Assembly (NCBI GenBank): GCA_011037195.1
Contig: JAAEAF010004290.1
Location: 1 to 64,000 of the forward strand
From: Triatoma infestans
Lineage: Eukaryota > Arthropoda > Insecta > Hemiptera > Reduviidae
DNA length: 64,000 bases
Direction: 5' to 3'
The translations under genes and the position numbers were made by a program. Positions 32,441 through 45,144 of the stretch are shown in pieces. The notes under the pieces were generated by a model. That model ran no database searches, had not been told where the DNA came from, and was given only the letters and a program-made list of their open reading frames with translations. Position 1 is the first letter of the stretch. The number at the start of each line of letters is the position of its first letter.

Positions 32441-33252
32441 ACAGGAAACTCATAAATTTATTTGAAGGCATAATGAGATATTGAGATATTGATTTTAAGA
32501 ATTGACGAAAGTAGCTTGTAAAAAAAAAAAGAAGTAAAATGGCCGTTCAATAGGAAGTGAACGGCTATCTCTGGTAGATAGCCAAGTTAAGTCATGTACA
32601 CAAAATCGAGAAGTTCGTTGAATAGCTTTAAAAAAAGACGATTTTTCTTCAGGAAACTTGGAGGAATGTAACTTGGGGGATTACAGTGTCATGATGAACT
32701 TTACATTGGATGCAATAAATAAAATCAGAAATAGGAACGAGTGCTAGTTAGGACAGGATGAATGTAAAAACAAAACTATGAGCAAGCTATGATTGAAATT
32801 GTATAGGAGAAGAAAAAAAAAAAAGAAATTTTAACTGAAACGTTGGTAATTAGGAAAAAAAGAAGGAAATTCGTCTTAAACAGGGTACCACATGCTGCCT
32901 CAATATTGACGAATAAGTGGATACAGTTAAGATTGAGACATCTGGAAAAAACGAACAGAAATTTTAAGCAGAATAAAATTCTTTAAAAAAAAAAAAAAAA
33001 AAATCAAATCCGAAAAAAATATTTGACATAAATTTATAAATTTAAATTTATGAAGCTATAGAATTAAATTTAATATAGAAAAGTCTTGATGTTTAAACTA
33101 ATAAAGATTTGATCAAAATATAAAATAAAATAAAGTTCTAAAAATTCAAGTGAAATTATTAGTAACTTGAAAATGCTAGAATAATATCTAATTTCATCAG
33201 AATATGTCCTCAATATATACAAGAAGTTGTAACAAACAGAACACTACTGAAG
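32441..33252. other. AT-rich spacer
   Basis: No gene recognised. Contains A runs at 32519-32530, 32813-32825 and 32985-33003 and a local inverted repeat ggctatct..agatagcc (32563-32583). Confidence 0.5.
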
Positions 33253-33265
33253 AAGTAAGATGGAA

Positions 33266-33606
33266 CAGAGATATATTCCGTGATAGCCTGCTTCATTTTG
33301 TAGTCATCGGCCGGTTTCGGAAGTTTTCCCATCTTCAGGAAGCGTTTGTCTGGCGGCAGTGTAATAATACAGACTTGCACAGAGCAAATTCAATTTATAC
33401 ACTCTGTTATACACTAGTATACAACTTGAATACACAAGTATATAAACTGAATTTACTCTATGCAAGTCTGTGTTATCACACTGTCTGACAAACGCATCCT
33501 GAAGATGGGTGAACGCCCGAAACCGGTCGATGACCCCAAAATGAAGCAGGCTATTAGGAAAAATGTCTCTGATACTTTCCAGCTCTGCGGAACCAACCAC
33601 CACAAC
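33266..33606. mobile_element. Inverted-arm hammerhead unit F (PLE-like)
   Basis: Flanks aagtaagatggaa (33253-33265) and aagtgggatgaaa (33607-33619) form a diverged target-site duplication. The reverse core (33304-33341) is altered. The forward core (33495-33532) is well preserved: CATC, CTGAAGA, GGGT/GCCC, GAAA, ACCGGTC, GATG. The arms extend through agacttgcacagagcaaatt and a spacer with tatacactagtata. The tail gctctgcggaaccaaccacc is complete. Confidence 0.85.
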
Positions 33607-33619
33607 AAGTGGGATGAAA

Positions 33620-34821
33620 TTCAAAGGTATAGTGCACAATCAATCTTACTTTGAAGAATTATACGAGTATATAGGTTGGACAGGCGTAACGATTTAATTT
33701 ACAATAATTTAGCACATTCAAATGTTTTTAATAAAAAAAAAATGGTATACAATTTTTTAATGACATATTAGCAGCTTAACCGAGTTCTGCCTCATATATA
33801 TGCATATAAATTCCCTCCAAAGATTGAATGGTGGGAAGGAAATGGCGTTGAAGTAGCAATGTTTAATTATTTTACTTTTATTAAAGTGTGAAAAAGAGTA
33901 TAAAAGTTAGTATTTCCTGTGATCAATTTTCGAAAAGAATCTGACGTCTGAAATAAATATCCTCTTAAAAGTAGTACGCAAAAGTAAAAACTCTAAGGCT
34001 CAGGAGGAAATGAATGACCAAAAAAAAGATTAAAATATAACCCTTATAGTAAAATCATTGTCAAAACTTAACCCTATTTAACAAGAATATATATTATCAT
34101 TTAAGAATTGATAATGATGATTGATGATACCTTCAAAATATAAATTAATGTCATAAATAGATCTTTTCTTCTATTTGATATTATTTTTCACAAATTCTGG
34201 AGCCTCTTGAACAATTAGGCAAACTTTTTGCCACATTTCTGGCAAGAAATAAATTTAAACATTCAAAAATCAACAATATTGTCGTTTAAAAAAAACGAAT
34301 TTACCTCTACAAGGACGCCATTTTACATTACTAGTATTGTCAGTGAAGGTAGGTAGGCTTAAAGTAACTATACAACATTATTCTGGTATAATCGAAAAAT
34401 CATTGAAGGATATTTTAAGGTTGGACAATAAAACAATTTGCGATTTTTATAATTCTAAATAGTACATGAACCCTTATGCTTAGCTATCTACATATTTCTA
34501 GGTTCTTAAAGGTATCATTTGGAGCTCAAAAAATCGACCACACAGATTCATTCCCATCTTGAATAAAGAATTACAATAACTACGGAAGTGGAAACCCAGA
34601 AGGGATTACAAACAAGTATAAGGGGGTTACAACGTAAGAAGTGAGTTCAATGACTGTGGAGGTGCAAGACATTTATTTGACAAGTACCATAGATGGCTTT
34701 CCAAATGAGAAATGATATGTGTTATAAAGAAAATATCAAAGCAGGTGCTTTGCAAAGGATGGCAAATTTCATATTGCGTAAGAAATTAGTAATTTTATTT
34801 TTGTTTGCCGCACTATACTTT
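33620..34821. other. AT-rich spacer
   Basis: No gene recognised. The open frame 34693-34917 is low-complexity I/F-rich and overlaps the LINE tail. Confidence 0.5.
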
Positions 34822-35410
34822 ATTATTATTATTTATTTTTTTATTATATTTTTATCAACAAACGGCGTAAGCCTTATGGTTGAAGTCATTACATGTGATA
34901 CATACAGTGATACATAAAATAATAATAGTAAAATAATACACGCTCATTTAACAATTTAATCTTCAAGTAATGCAAAAATGTTTTTGGAAAAGTCCAGATG
35001 CCATTTGAAAACCCACATCACCAGGAATATACTCATTCCATGACCTGCATATTCTACAAATGACGTCAGCGTTGAACAGCGCAGTAGTCTTAACGGCAGG
35101 GACCACGAAATGCGAAGTACTGCGCAAGCAGCGAGGTGGTACATGAAAAGGAATGGCAGCAAGTAGCTCCATGCAATCAATTTCGCCATTCAAGAGCTTC
35201 TTCAAGAATAAAAGACCAGCATTTCGTCTTCTAGACTCTAAAGAGCATAAATGAGTAGCACCGCTGGGTAACCTTTTCTTAAAAGTCCTGATGAAACGGT
35301 TTTGTATAGCTTCCAGTCTGACTATATCCTTCTTGGTGTAAGGACACCAAATCAATGACGCGTACTCAAGAAGGCTTCTAACGTATGTATTGTACACAGT
35401 TAGCACCGCT
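34822..35410 (-). mobile_element. LINE ORF2 C-terminal fragment (CR1/Jockey-like)
   Basis: The minus-strand frame 34963-35406 encodes YNTYVRSLLEYASLIWCPYT, then KKDIVRLEAIQNRFIRTF and SLESRRRNAGLLFLKKLLNG, the post-RT region of arthropod LINEs. The frame is open for 147 codons without interruption, so it is younger than most fragments here. An ATT/AAT tandem tail lies at about 34821-34845. Reverse transcriptase is absent because of 5' truncation near 35410. Confidence 0.8.
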
Positions 35411-35645
35411 TTAATTCAATTACACACTGCTTTGAAAAATTTAAGTGAACGCAAATAAAATTTTATTGTTATCCAGACGTGAATTCCATAGTAGCATATA
35501 AAAATTCGGCTAGTTTATAATTTTGATATTGTCCACAAATTAGAGCTAAATTTTCTGTTTTTATTTTGACATTTATTCAAAATTTAATGACCTTTCTTAC
35601 TCTAGTTGCGATAAAATATGTTATAAATATGACAACATTGCTTAA

Positions 35646-36117
35646 GGTATTGTGATATCCCGGGGAATAAGGAAGCGCATTGTTTGGTAGACCTGGGTTC
35701 AGAAATTGATCAGCCTGGAACTTTGCTTCCAGCCAGCCAGCTATATCATCCTCACTATCTTCTAAAGTTATATAAAATGGAAACAACATGAAATGGCTGT
35801 TAGAAAACGGTGGGCAGCCTTCGAAGAAACCACCAGGCGCAGCGTGAGAGTTACCTGTTTTGGGATATTGTCTAGCCACTCCTGAGCAGCATTGGGATGG
35901 TCGTCAGCCTTCCTTCTACCTTAGGCGGTACTGAGGAAATAGCTGGCTTTCATTTGGAGTAATGCATTACATTAATCCATATAAGACATGACAGTGTCGC
36001 CGCCAACATGTACCTAAGTTTGGCGAAGATATACTTGGCTGCAAGACGGTCTAGGCTTCTAGAAAACTTCAACGCGGCCGGCACAAAATGGATTGCCTCT
36101 CTTAAAGGACCAGAATC
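35646..36117. repeat. Duplicated ~470-bp block, copy 1
   Basis: Nearly identical (differing at scattered single bases) to 37798-38266. It begins gtgatatcccggggaataag and ends in gccggcacaaaatgg..aggaccaga. A minus-strand frame of 80-100 codons is open in both copies but resembles no family I know, and the plus strand is broken. High identity suggests a recent duplication or a young transposon. Confidence 0.75.
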
Positions 36118-37621
36118 TTTTTTTTACCATTTGTATGTCGCGAAATAAAATCCAACAAATGTTGAATATCCAGCTAAGTTTAAAAAGTTTTTTTAATGTT
36201 GCTAAAGATCCTTAAGAAACATCGACAAAAGTGGCAATAGTTCAACGTTCATTGTCTTCGTTACAAAATTCCCATCTCCGCTCACCATTATTCTTGAAAT
36301 CTTATTTAGTTCATCTGTAACAAATAAATCTCGGTTTCTGTCAGTTACGAAAGTTTTTACAGCGTATTGCATTGTTATGACATTTTGATACAATTTTTAC
36401 ATAATTCCATTTTTTTTTTTTAAGATCTGTCTGAAAGTGTTGATTTCGTTAACGGGTTCCCAGATCCTTTTGAAAACATCTGAGATATTTAACATCATTG
36501 CATGTTCTTTTTCTAGTTACTAACGGATTTCAAATGGTTCTATCTATCTCAGAATTTGGTTTGGCCAAACATTTTCAACACACTGTTTATTCTATTCTTG
36601 AGTTTCATTGTTCGGTATCAATCACGGTCTATACTAACTGATTGTAAGTTAACACTGACGCTGGATGATCATAGAAACTGATTCCAATGAAACATGCGAA
36701 CTTTTAGATTAGAAATTTAGTTCCAATTCAAATGATGTTGCCGGCACGCAGTTAGGACACTATTATCTTTAGAAAGAGATATGTCATCTTGTTTCATTGC
36801 CCTCTTCTTTATATGCAAATTTTTTTTTTTTTAAATTCATTCTGGTAATAGCAATTTGCTCCAAGGAACAGATAAAAATATAAAACAAATAGAAACGAAT
36901 TGTATGATCACAATTTCTATTATAATTCTTTTATTTCATTCACATCGTAGGCAAAATTTTATCTCCGTTACTCCAATTGACCTTCTACATAAGAATGTTT
37001 ATTTTTCAGTTTTTTTTTTTTTTTTTTTACAAGCTTGCATTAAGATATTTTGTCAAGTTTACATTCGATTAGCTAATGTTCACAATTCTATTAGCCAATA
37101 TCAATGGATATTATTTCAAGCAAGTTTTTGAAATTAATGCAGATCGAAAGAGATCATTTAGTATAATTTGGCACGCAATTAGCATTGCGGTTAAAAGATT
37201 TAATACTTTTTCTTAATTTTTTTTTTGTTAATTTATATGTTTCTATTGTTTGTAGTTATTTTTAAAACAGTTAATAGAAATGGATTCAATGATAGTATGA
37301 AACTGATTGCAGGAATATTAAAAAGACATTTACCGCTTAGTTTTCTTGCTTTAATTTAATTTAACTTGAGTCGATAAGAAGATTTGTCTTAAGATTAGTA
37401 TGAACATAAAACAACATACATAAGAAAAAATTGATACAATATTATATGGAAACAAAGACGCAAAAATGGTTTTTCCCCGCCATTATAAATCGTCCAAGAT
37501 CGACTGTATTGAAAATATTCATTTTTTAAACAGCTATTGTTTTAGATTTCCCCCCCAAAAAAGTATCAATAAAATTTTAATGAAAATGGTTAAATAACTA
37601 TTGCAAAACACATCTTCTTCA
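36118..37621. other. AT-rich spacer
   Basis: No gene recognised in about 1.5 kb. T or A runs occur at 36411-36421, 36822-36833 and 37011-37028. Confidence 0.5.
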
Positions 37622-37643
37622 ATTGCTTTTAAGTTGCATTATA

Positions 37644-38286
37644 CATCCCCCTCCCCCTTCAAGATGGAGATAACCAAATCAAATTTGAACAAGTTATCGA
37701 ACAAATACACAACTATTTGCAATGTAAATAATGCAAAAAAGACGTGGAAAGCCTCGAAAAGTGGCGGAAATTAATGGAAAAATTATTTAAAATCCCCGGT
37801 GATATCCCGGGGAATAAGGAAGCGCATTGTTTGGTAGACCTGGGTTCAGAAATTGATCAGCCTGGAACTTTGCTTCCAGCCAGCCAGCTATATCATCCTC
37901 AATATCTTCTAAAGTTATATAAAATGGAAACAACATGAAATGGCTGTTAGAAAACGGTGGGCAGCCTTCGAAGAAACCACCAGGCGCAGCGTGAGAGTTA
38001 CCTGTTTTGGGATATTGTCTAGGCACTCCTGAGCAGCATTGGGATGGTCGTCAGCCTTCCTTCTACCTTAGGCGGTACTGAGGAAATAGCTGGCTTTCAT
38101 TTGGAGTAATGCATTACATTAATCCGTATAAGACATGACAGTGTCGCCGCCAACATGTACCTAAGTTTGGCGAAGATATACTGGGCTGCAAGACGGTCTA
38201 GGCTTCTAGAAAACTTCAACGCGGCCGGCACAAAATGAATTGCCTCTCTTGAAGGGCCAGATTTGTCTTGAAGGGGGAGGGGGATG
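37644..38286. mobile_element. Short element with perfect G/C-rich terminal inverted repeats
   Basis: The left end tacatccccctcccccttca (37644 on, 22 bp to ..ag) is matched exactly in reverse complement at about 38265-38286 (gaagggggagggggatgta). The interior holds a stretch starting atggagataacc (37665) and copy 2 of the 470-bp block. If the terminal TA is the target duplication this would fit a Tc1/mariner-type MITE, but this is unproven. 37622-37797 is repeated directly after it at 38288-38463. Confidence 0.6.
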
Positions 38287-38287
38287 T

Positions 38288-38463
38288 ACAATTGCTTTTA
38301 AGGTGCATTATACATCCCCCTCCCCCTTCAAGATGGAGATAACCAAATCAAATTTGAACAAGTTATCGAACAAATACACAACTACTTGCAATGTAAATAA
38401 TGCAAAAAAGACGTGGAAAGCCTCGAAAAGTGGCGGAAATTAATGGAAAAATTATTTAAAATT
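38288..38463 (+). repeat. Direct duplicate of 37622-37797
   Basis: caattgcttttaaggtgcat, the G/C-rich inverted-repeat sequence and the following ~135 bp (atggagataaccaaatc to ttaatggaaaaattattt) repeat 37622-37797 almost exactly. The whole therefore reads repeat - 470-bp block - repeat. This could be an LTR-like layout, a partial tandem duplication or two nested copies. Confidence 0.7.
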
Positions 38464-38608
38464 CCGACAGTCATTGTATGATTGAATAAAAAATGTATTG
38501 ACCAAGTAACTTACAAATCTGGAATTCTGAGAGGGTTAATTGTTAACCCCCAATTTTTAAATTGCAATTAGTCTGTATAAAAATGTAGCATAGTTTATGT
38601 GACCACAC

Positions 38609-38806
38609 TTTTTTTTTTTTTTTTTTAAATTTAAGGCACGTCAAATCTATGGTCATTGGCGTCCGGAGCCTTCTTAGTGCACTGCCGGCCTCCGAACAGT
38701 GTTTCTTGTTGCAGACAATACTTCCCGGGCACTGAGCTGTAAAGGCTCCTAGGAAGATAAAATCTAAGGGCAGCAAGCTGGGCTTGAACCCGGGATCTCC
38801 GAGTTG
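38609..38806 (-). repeat. tRNA-derived SINE with poly-A tail
   Basis: Minus-strand copy: B box ggttcaagcc (about 38786-38796), body cctaggagcctttacagctc and ggaggccggcagtgcac, then ccaatgaccatagatttgac. The 3' tail is poly-A (T run 38609-38625). The tRNA 5' part is truncated near 38806. Confidence 0.85.
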
Positions 38807-38953
38807 TTTGTTTTTAATAAGAGTAGTTTGTTATATTTGAAACATATGTCTTACATCCCTTATGGAAAACAAAAAACATGGCTTGAAAATCGTTATAAAC
38901 AAATGATTGTGAGCTATTCTTAAACTGATTTTTAACGTTTTTTTTTTTTTTTA

Positions 38954-39165
38954 GGGAAGGGATTAGCACAGTGGTAGCGTGCTGGAATCTCACGCGGAGG
39001 TCCCGGATTTGAGTCCAGTGCTGCTCCTTAGATTTTTTCTTCCTAGGAGCCTCTACAGCTCACTGTTCGGTGATGGGCAGTGTTGTTTGTAGCGAGAGAA
39101 CACTGTCCGGAGGCCGGCAGTGCACTGAGAAGTCTTGGGGCGCCAATGATCATAGATGATGATCA
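38954..39165 (+). repeat. tRNA-derived SINE
   Basis: Starts gggaagggattagcacagtg directly after a T run. The B box is degraded (cggatttgagtcc), and the body (cttcctaggagcctctacag; gtccggaggccggcagtgca) is well preserved. It lies about 150 bp from the minus-strand copy at 38609-38806, so the two are inverted relative to each other. Confidence 0.85.
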
Positions 39166-40479
39166 GTAATAAAATTTCAGTAAAATAACATCAAAAAAAC
39201 AGTAGCAATATTAGCTGAATATAAAAACAAAAAACTCATTTGATGAAGACTGAATAACTAGAAAAGGAAAATTCTAGAGAGATTTTCCAGACTATCGAGG
39301 AAAATGGGGTGTACCAAATCGGAAAAAATAATTAGATACAAGTTTTATTTAAAAAAAGAAAAAAGAAAAGAATCTCTGGCTCTTTTCAGACGTGACCACA
39401 TTTTGCAGGACATTAGCGGTCACGCCTGAACGCTACCATTTAGAATCGTTGAGGCGTGACTAATTTTAGTAGGACTTGGCAGTCCTCAGTAGCGCGGTCT
39501 CTGTGTAGCAATCTCTTTAATTTTTCTTGTTATTATTTTTTTTTTTTTTTTTTGCTATTTGAAGGTGCACACTATCTAAGGTCTTTCGCACGTTTTTACC
39601 TTACCTCTGATGGATACTATATTGATTAAGTTAAACTTAACAAGAAAACCTCACGATAACTGGAGTAACATATAATAAATCGAACCTAAATTGTTTCTAT
39701 AACTAATTGGGGTGGAGTAAATTGACATTCCTCTCATCCCTTACATATCTTACCCTAACTTAAATGTAATATCTACATTTCACTGTAATTGACACTTATC
39801 GTTATGCAATCATACTGAAAAAACTTACCAATAAATACATATCTAAATGTGGTCATACTAATAAATACTCCCAAGCAAATAAATACATTCATATATAGTT
39901 GGAGTGCTCAATATTCCTCGCATACCAAAGAACTAAATTTATAAAGTAACATATTTATACTATATTTTCACTATTACATGCCACGTCGGAGAGCCAAACC
40001 CGACATAGACCCACCTCTTCAGAAGGCAATGACTCCTGAAATGATTTCACTTTAAATTATTACATTTTAAGTGATATTAAATGAGTATAAACTTCCTAGT
40101 TTTTATATTCATAAAAATAATATTAGATTGTTAACAATATTTATATAAAAATATACTCAAAACTTATATGAAGTATGCAATATCTTTATATACGATATTA
40201 TTGAAAAAATAAAGCTTATTTTTTGATTCTGCACAATAACATAATATTTTTTTGAATTATTTTGTACTGAGAAATTTCCTTGCCAAATAAATTCAATGAC
40301 GTAATTAGTCTACGAACTATTTAAAGAATGGGTTGAATTTAACTAGAAATTAATTAAATAAAAGTACAAACGTTTTGTGCATTAAAATAACACAACATAT
40401 AGCATTAGACATATTTTTCAAAATAAAAAAATTACATTGAGCTTTATTTTCAATATTTTTATTTTATTAGCAATATATT
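39166..40479. other. AT-rich spacer
   Basis: No gene recognised. Contains a T run at 39537-39553 and a GC-richer patch with two 'gcgtgac'/'cgtgacc' boxes (39390-39460). Confidence 0.45.
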
Positions 40480-40885
40480 AGTGAATAGATTGTTGTAGGG
40501 GATTATTGCCTTGCGACCTGCAAGATTTATTGTATCCCCTGGAGCCTTCTCCAATGCACCGGCTGCCTCCAACACTGCCCACCAACGGACAGTGAGTTGT
40601 AGAGGCTCCTAGGAAGAGAAAATCTAAGGGCAGCTGCTGGATTCGAAGCCGGGACCTCCGCGTTGCTAGTCCATCGCGCTACCACTGAGCTAATCCCTTC
40701 CTTCTCCCCTGGCTTAAGCCAATAAACTAGGGACGAAGATCCTAGTTTGTGTAATGTGTTTGTCCTTGTCTGTAAAATGTAGAGTGTATGTAGTTTAAGT
40801 GTATTTTTTACTGTTCTGACGAAGTACATGAAGTACTAAGCTGTGGTAACCTGTGGAGTCGCTACCCCCCAAGTAACTGCATGCA
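40480..40885 (-). repeat. Composite repeat with tRNA-SINE core, copy 2
   Basis: Reverse complement of 5880-6325. The SINE core spans about 40535-40705 (A box ctaccactgagctaatccc in reverse near 40679-40697), the 5' flank 40706-40885 and the 3' flank 40480-40534. Both copies share the same junctions, so the composite is a real family rather than two chance insertions. Confidence 0.8.
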
Positions 40886-41267
40886 ACAAGATACCCCTTG
40901 CGGGCGTATTAGTACATAAAAAGAACACATTAAAATTATTCAATATGCAAGCTTTGAGCGGACTGAAACTCACAAGTAATTACTGGTTCATGTCATTTCA
41001 CCATCTCATCCAACTGATTTTTATGGGAAGTTAAAGATTATCATGGCCATAGGTGGAAGGAGAAATTTGCTAGCTGCTCCACCTTCGTGAATGTGGAAAA
41101 AAATCGGGTCCAGAAGCTATTATTAAGAGAATTTTCAAGATGAAAACTTACAAAAGGCACCCCCTCTCCAACTGAAGAACATCAGAGCATGGACAAGCAT
41201 TCAGTGAGCATGTGACCTTTTCAGAACAGTTGAGGACAGTTACACTCAGAGAACTGAGTTACAGAGT

Positions 41268-41786
41268 ATCAGTGATTTTTTTCCCGTAATAGCCTGCTTC
41301 TTTTTGTGGTCATCGACCGGTTTCGTGCTTTTGCCTATCATCAGTATGTTTTGGCAAAAAATAGACTTGCACAGAGCAAATTTAATTAATACACTGGTTT
41401 TTAAGTGTTTTGTTGAGACCTAACTAGATTAAGAGGAGGTTCTCGATACCTGCTATTGCCACATGATATTTTTCCCTTTTAAAAAGGCTTGTAAATATTG
41501 TTTTTTTTTTAAAACCAACAGTTTTGGTTTTAGCGAAAAACCACATGTGGCAATACCCAGAAACCGGAAAACCTCCTCTTGACCTAGTTATGTCTCAACA
41601 AAACACTTTAAAACCAGTGTATCAATAAACCAGCTCTGTGCAAGTCTAGGTTATCACACTGTTTTGACAAAAACATCCTGATAGGCGAACATCTGAAACC
41701 GGTCGATGACCACAACAAAAAAAGCAAAGCAGGCTATCACGAAATATCCAATTATGCTTTCCAATTATGCAGACCCAACCACAACA
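41268..41786. mobile_element. Inverted-arm hammerhead unit G (PLE-like, longest)
   Basis: Arms of about 240 bp pair almost end to end around a centre near 41500: agacttgcacagagcaaatt (41364) with its complement near 41637; gttttgttgagacctaact (41408) with 41590; and gattaagaggaggtt with 41575. The reverse core is at 41319-41350, the forward core at 41684-41716 (CATC then a damaged CTGATAG; GAAA, ACCGGTC, GATG). The tail is tatgcagacccaaccacaac. Flanking duplications were not clear. Confidence 0.75.
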
Positions 41787-42554
41787 ATCACTTCCGGAGT
41801 AATAGCCAACTTTCGGAAGACTTAGTTCGGCACATATAAAGATGAACACTTTAAGTTTTCTTTTTCATAATTAGTACAAAGTACTTAATTATTGCTTTAT
41901 TTATTTAATATATTATCACCTGTGTACCTGTTGTTTGGATTTTATCGAATTTTAACGGAGTTGCCTGGTTACTTAGTTTAGTTTTAATATAAATTTGTTC
42001 TTAAATTGTCCGATAATCTGTGGTATGTACTTATTATTTATTAATGTTTTCTTTTTTAATGATTGCTGAATATCTATTTACTACTCAAAACATAAAGATT
42101 TAAACATAAACATTAATAAAAAAAACTATCGTGGTGCAAAGGACCAAAACTTTGAGTACCACTACAAAAAAAATAACAAGACAATAAAAATCCATAAAAG
42201 TTTAAGAAAATAGAACCAAAATCTTAAATAGAATGAGAAATTAGTATACAAAATATTTGAAATGCTCCGAGCTATTTATGAACTGGGAAGCAAGTCTAAA
42301 TTTAGTACACTCTGTACAGTAGTAAACAGACATCAACCGAACTAATAAACAAATACCACTTTTATCGTTTCTAAATCTAGTATTTAGTTTGCCATTATTT
42401 ATTGTGTAAAATTTATTTAATAATTTAAAAGTTATTTACTAAAATGAAATGTTTATTTTAATTTGGAAATTTGAATAAGTATATATTTAGTAACTTTCCA
42501 AATCATTAATACTTTATACGTCCAATATATCATATACTTTGCAAATTAATAATA
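41787..42554. other. AT-rich spacer
   Basis: No gene or terminal repeat recognised. Confidence 0.5.
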
Positions 42555-43040
42555 ACTGTGAGTGATCGACTTCTTGTAGGCTGAACAAGTCTCGGCTATT
42601 TCAGAATTTATTTTTGTAAATCAGCAAACATAACCGGCTAAAATTACTGCCAACCAGAGCGAAACCTCAACGCCCTGATAAGTTGTTTTAGAATAATCTA
42701 AATTACGTAAACTATGATTTGTAATGGATTGTTGGCAGCATTTGTTGCCTAAAATCCGCCTGCTTCACCATGCGCTCTACATTACATAAAACGTAATGAA
42801 TCCCTCTAGCAAAAGCTAGGAAAGATCAAGGATCCGTCTATCTCAATCCCTAGGAAATTTGGAAGGAGAAATAGGGGAAGTTTGCTACAAGCTTATATAA
42901 GGGCTAGGCTTGATTCAAACAATGTGCCTACGATTCAGTCTGATTCACACAGTCAGTTTCTTGTTGTTTTCATGAACACTATACTTTTCTACATCATTGT
43001 GTAAAGGCCTTACAGTACCTCTATTATCAGTTAATATATC
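42555..43040 (+). promoter_or_regulatory. TATA-type promoter-like region, possibly an LTR
   Basis: A GC-richer stretch leads to gcttatataagggc (42890-42903) and, about 30 bp later, initiator-like ttcagtctg (42934) with a second cagtcagttt (42949). This TATA-to-Inr spacing suits an RNA polymerase II start. The layout recalls the TATA/leader part of the LTR-like repeats at 15061 and 49487, but sequence match is weak. No coding exon was recognised downstream (the frame 42997-43254 has no family features). Confidence 0.3.
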
Positions 43041-43377
43041 AGTATTTAGTCAGTGTACGTTCATTTTCTACAGACGTTGCTCTGTACAAATCCACAAAAC
43101 TTTCCCACTACAGATTGTTCGAGCACAGTACTCGTTTTTGCTTTTATCTTTATATCCAATATATTTCACAAAGGAAAAAACAGATATCATTACTTGGTTA
43201 CTCTCCGCAATAACAAATTGCGATGTTGTTCACTTTTCCGAATTATGTTTTTAAGATCGCCAAAGAACGAAATAATGTTATAAACAATTTTTTTGTCTCT
43301 CTCTTTCACTCTGCAAAGAAAATGTGAATATTTTCCCCATGCATGTGTTTGTATGAGTATATTTTATATGTATTCGA

Positions 43378-43378
43378 A

Positions 43379-43413
<35 letters not shown>

Positions 43414-43414
43414 G
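43378..43414. repeat. TA/GT microsatellite
   Basis: atatatatat followed by about 12 GT units and ggggtttg. Confidence 0.9.
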
Positions 43415-43424
43415 GGTTTGCGTG

Positions 43425-43515
43425 TGAATTTAAATATCTGGGACCAATGGTGAAACCATGAAATTGAGCAAAAAATTAAAGCTAGAATAGTGGCTGGCCA
43501 TAGATGTGTAATACA
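43425..43515 (+). pseudogene. Short RTE-like LINE fragment
   Basis: In two plus-strand frames separated by a frameshift: FKYLGPMV then EIEQKIKARIVAGHRC, the short conserved stretch after the RT active site in RTE-like ORF2. Only about 90 bp is recognisable. Confidence 0.45.
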
Positions 43516-45140
43516 TCCCCGTGACGTGACTCTCAGAGGGGGTTGATCTATGGAGTAATATATGGGCAATAGAAGGATAAGTTAAAGAGAGTAGAGAGAC
43601 CAAATCCAGCCAGCCATTAAAAAAAAAAAAAATATGCCTGATCATAAATTCACTCTCATTCAAACAACCATCAATGTTCAACGGCCATCGTTCTCACACG
43701 TCACTCTGCCAGTCAGCCTGTCACTCTCTTCTCACGTTACCATTCTCTTACTCTAAATTATATAGTGTAAAAAGTTTTTGCAGTGTTTAATATTCTTATT
43801 CAACATAAACAGCGTTCAGTAAGTCAAATGTTGCTCTGCCTAAGTATTTCTCTTCCGTCCAAACTCCCAAATTATCCATTACAGATGCTTGTTTTCTCTA
43901 GAGAAGCACTTCATTCTGATTTTTTGGCTCCTATGTTTTTTTTATTATAAAACATGAACGCTAACTGCAAAAATATATACTTCTATTTGAATTTTTGTGA
44001 GGTGGATAAATTGATTTTGGATGATGGATTTTGGGAGAGGTAACTTAAAAACTTTAAGACTAAACTGGACGGCAGCGGTATCGTGCAATATGCCATATTA
44101 TCATCACATTCCCTACTTGTTCGTAGAACAATTCAGCTCTTCCACCACTTATTATATATTATCGGCAACTTTATTAAAAACTCTAGGTTAAAAGGAAATT
44201 TTATCAATTAAAGTTACAATAACCTACACTAAAAGAAACTCGTATATTTCATATGGGAACTTTAGTTTTATGTTGCCAATATTTTTGTTATAATATGTTG
44301 GCGTTGAAGATGTTGTTCAGTAAAAATCGAAATCGGTTACCATAGTAATAATAATAATAAAATCTATAGCCTTTTCTTTTCTACTTATACAATGACTTTT
44401 CTACTTATAAAGTGACTTCTTCACAATACACGGTTGTGCCTACCGCACAACAACATTTCCCCAAATATACAATGAAAAATTAAAATGATTTAATAAAAAG
44501 TTTAAAAATTAATGATTTCTACTGCTCGTTTTTTGTTTTTTTTTGTTTTTTGTTTTTTTTTTAATAATATTACATATTCAATGGAGATGTATGTGAGAAT
44601 TTAACTAAAGGGAGACATATGACTGACAGTTTGGTATATCTCACTCATCACTTTCCAAGAAACGTACCTAATCTATATTTTACATTTCTCTTGCCTAACT
44701 TTTACAATGGGGTATATTATCAATAATTCTTGACCATATTTTCTTGGTAATTCTACACGCTTATTTTAGGTTTGGTTTCATTGCTTATTTTAGAAACATC
44801 TGTATTAATATAAAATTTTTATAATACCATCAATAAACAGTTGTTAGTCAGACAAGTTTTGTATTAAATTATGAATCTTAAGCCGAAATTAGCGTATCGA
44901 TTGGCTGTGTAAGTCATACAAAACAAGAACAATATTTTATCCAGTTTTCATCTGAAATAGAATAGTACAAAAATTCAGACCCAACCGATCCGATCGAATC
45001 GATACTACAATCTAAAAGAGAAAGGTCTTTCACAGATATTCTGTTCCGACCAAAGGTTCTGAACCGAATTTTCTCACAACCCAAGTAATCTGTTATAAGA
45101 TTCCTCCATCTCACAAACTTTTATAAAATGGTTGAAAATG
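43516..45140. other. AT-rich spacer
   Basis: No gene recognised. G/T-rich tttgtttttttttgtttttt near 44530-44560. The minus-strand frame 44914-45114 has no family features. Confidence 0.45.
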
Positions 45141-45144
45141 TGGC

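Noticed and set aside
33204..33654. Overlapping ORFs on both strands with VVVVGSAELESIRDIF / GERPKPVDD type peptides, repeated at several loci
   Set aside because: These are translations of the inverted ribozyme units; reading frames are not conserved between units, whereas RNA stems are.
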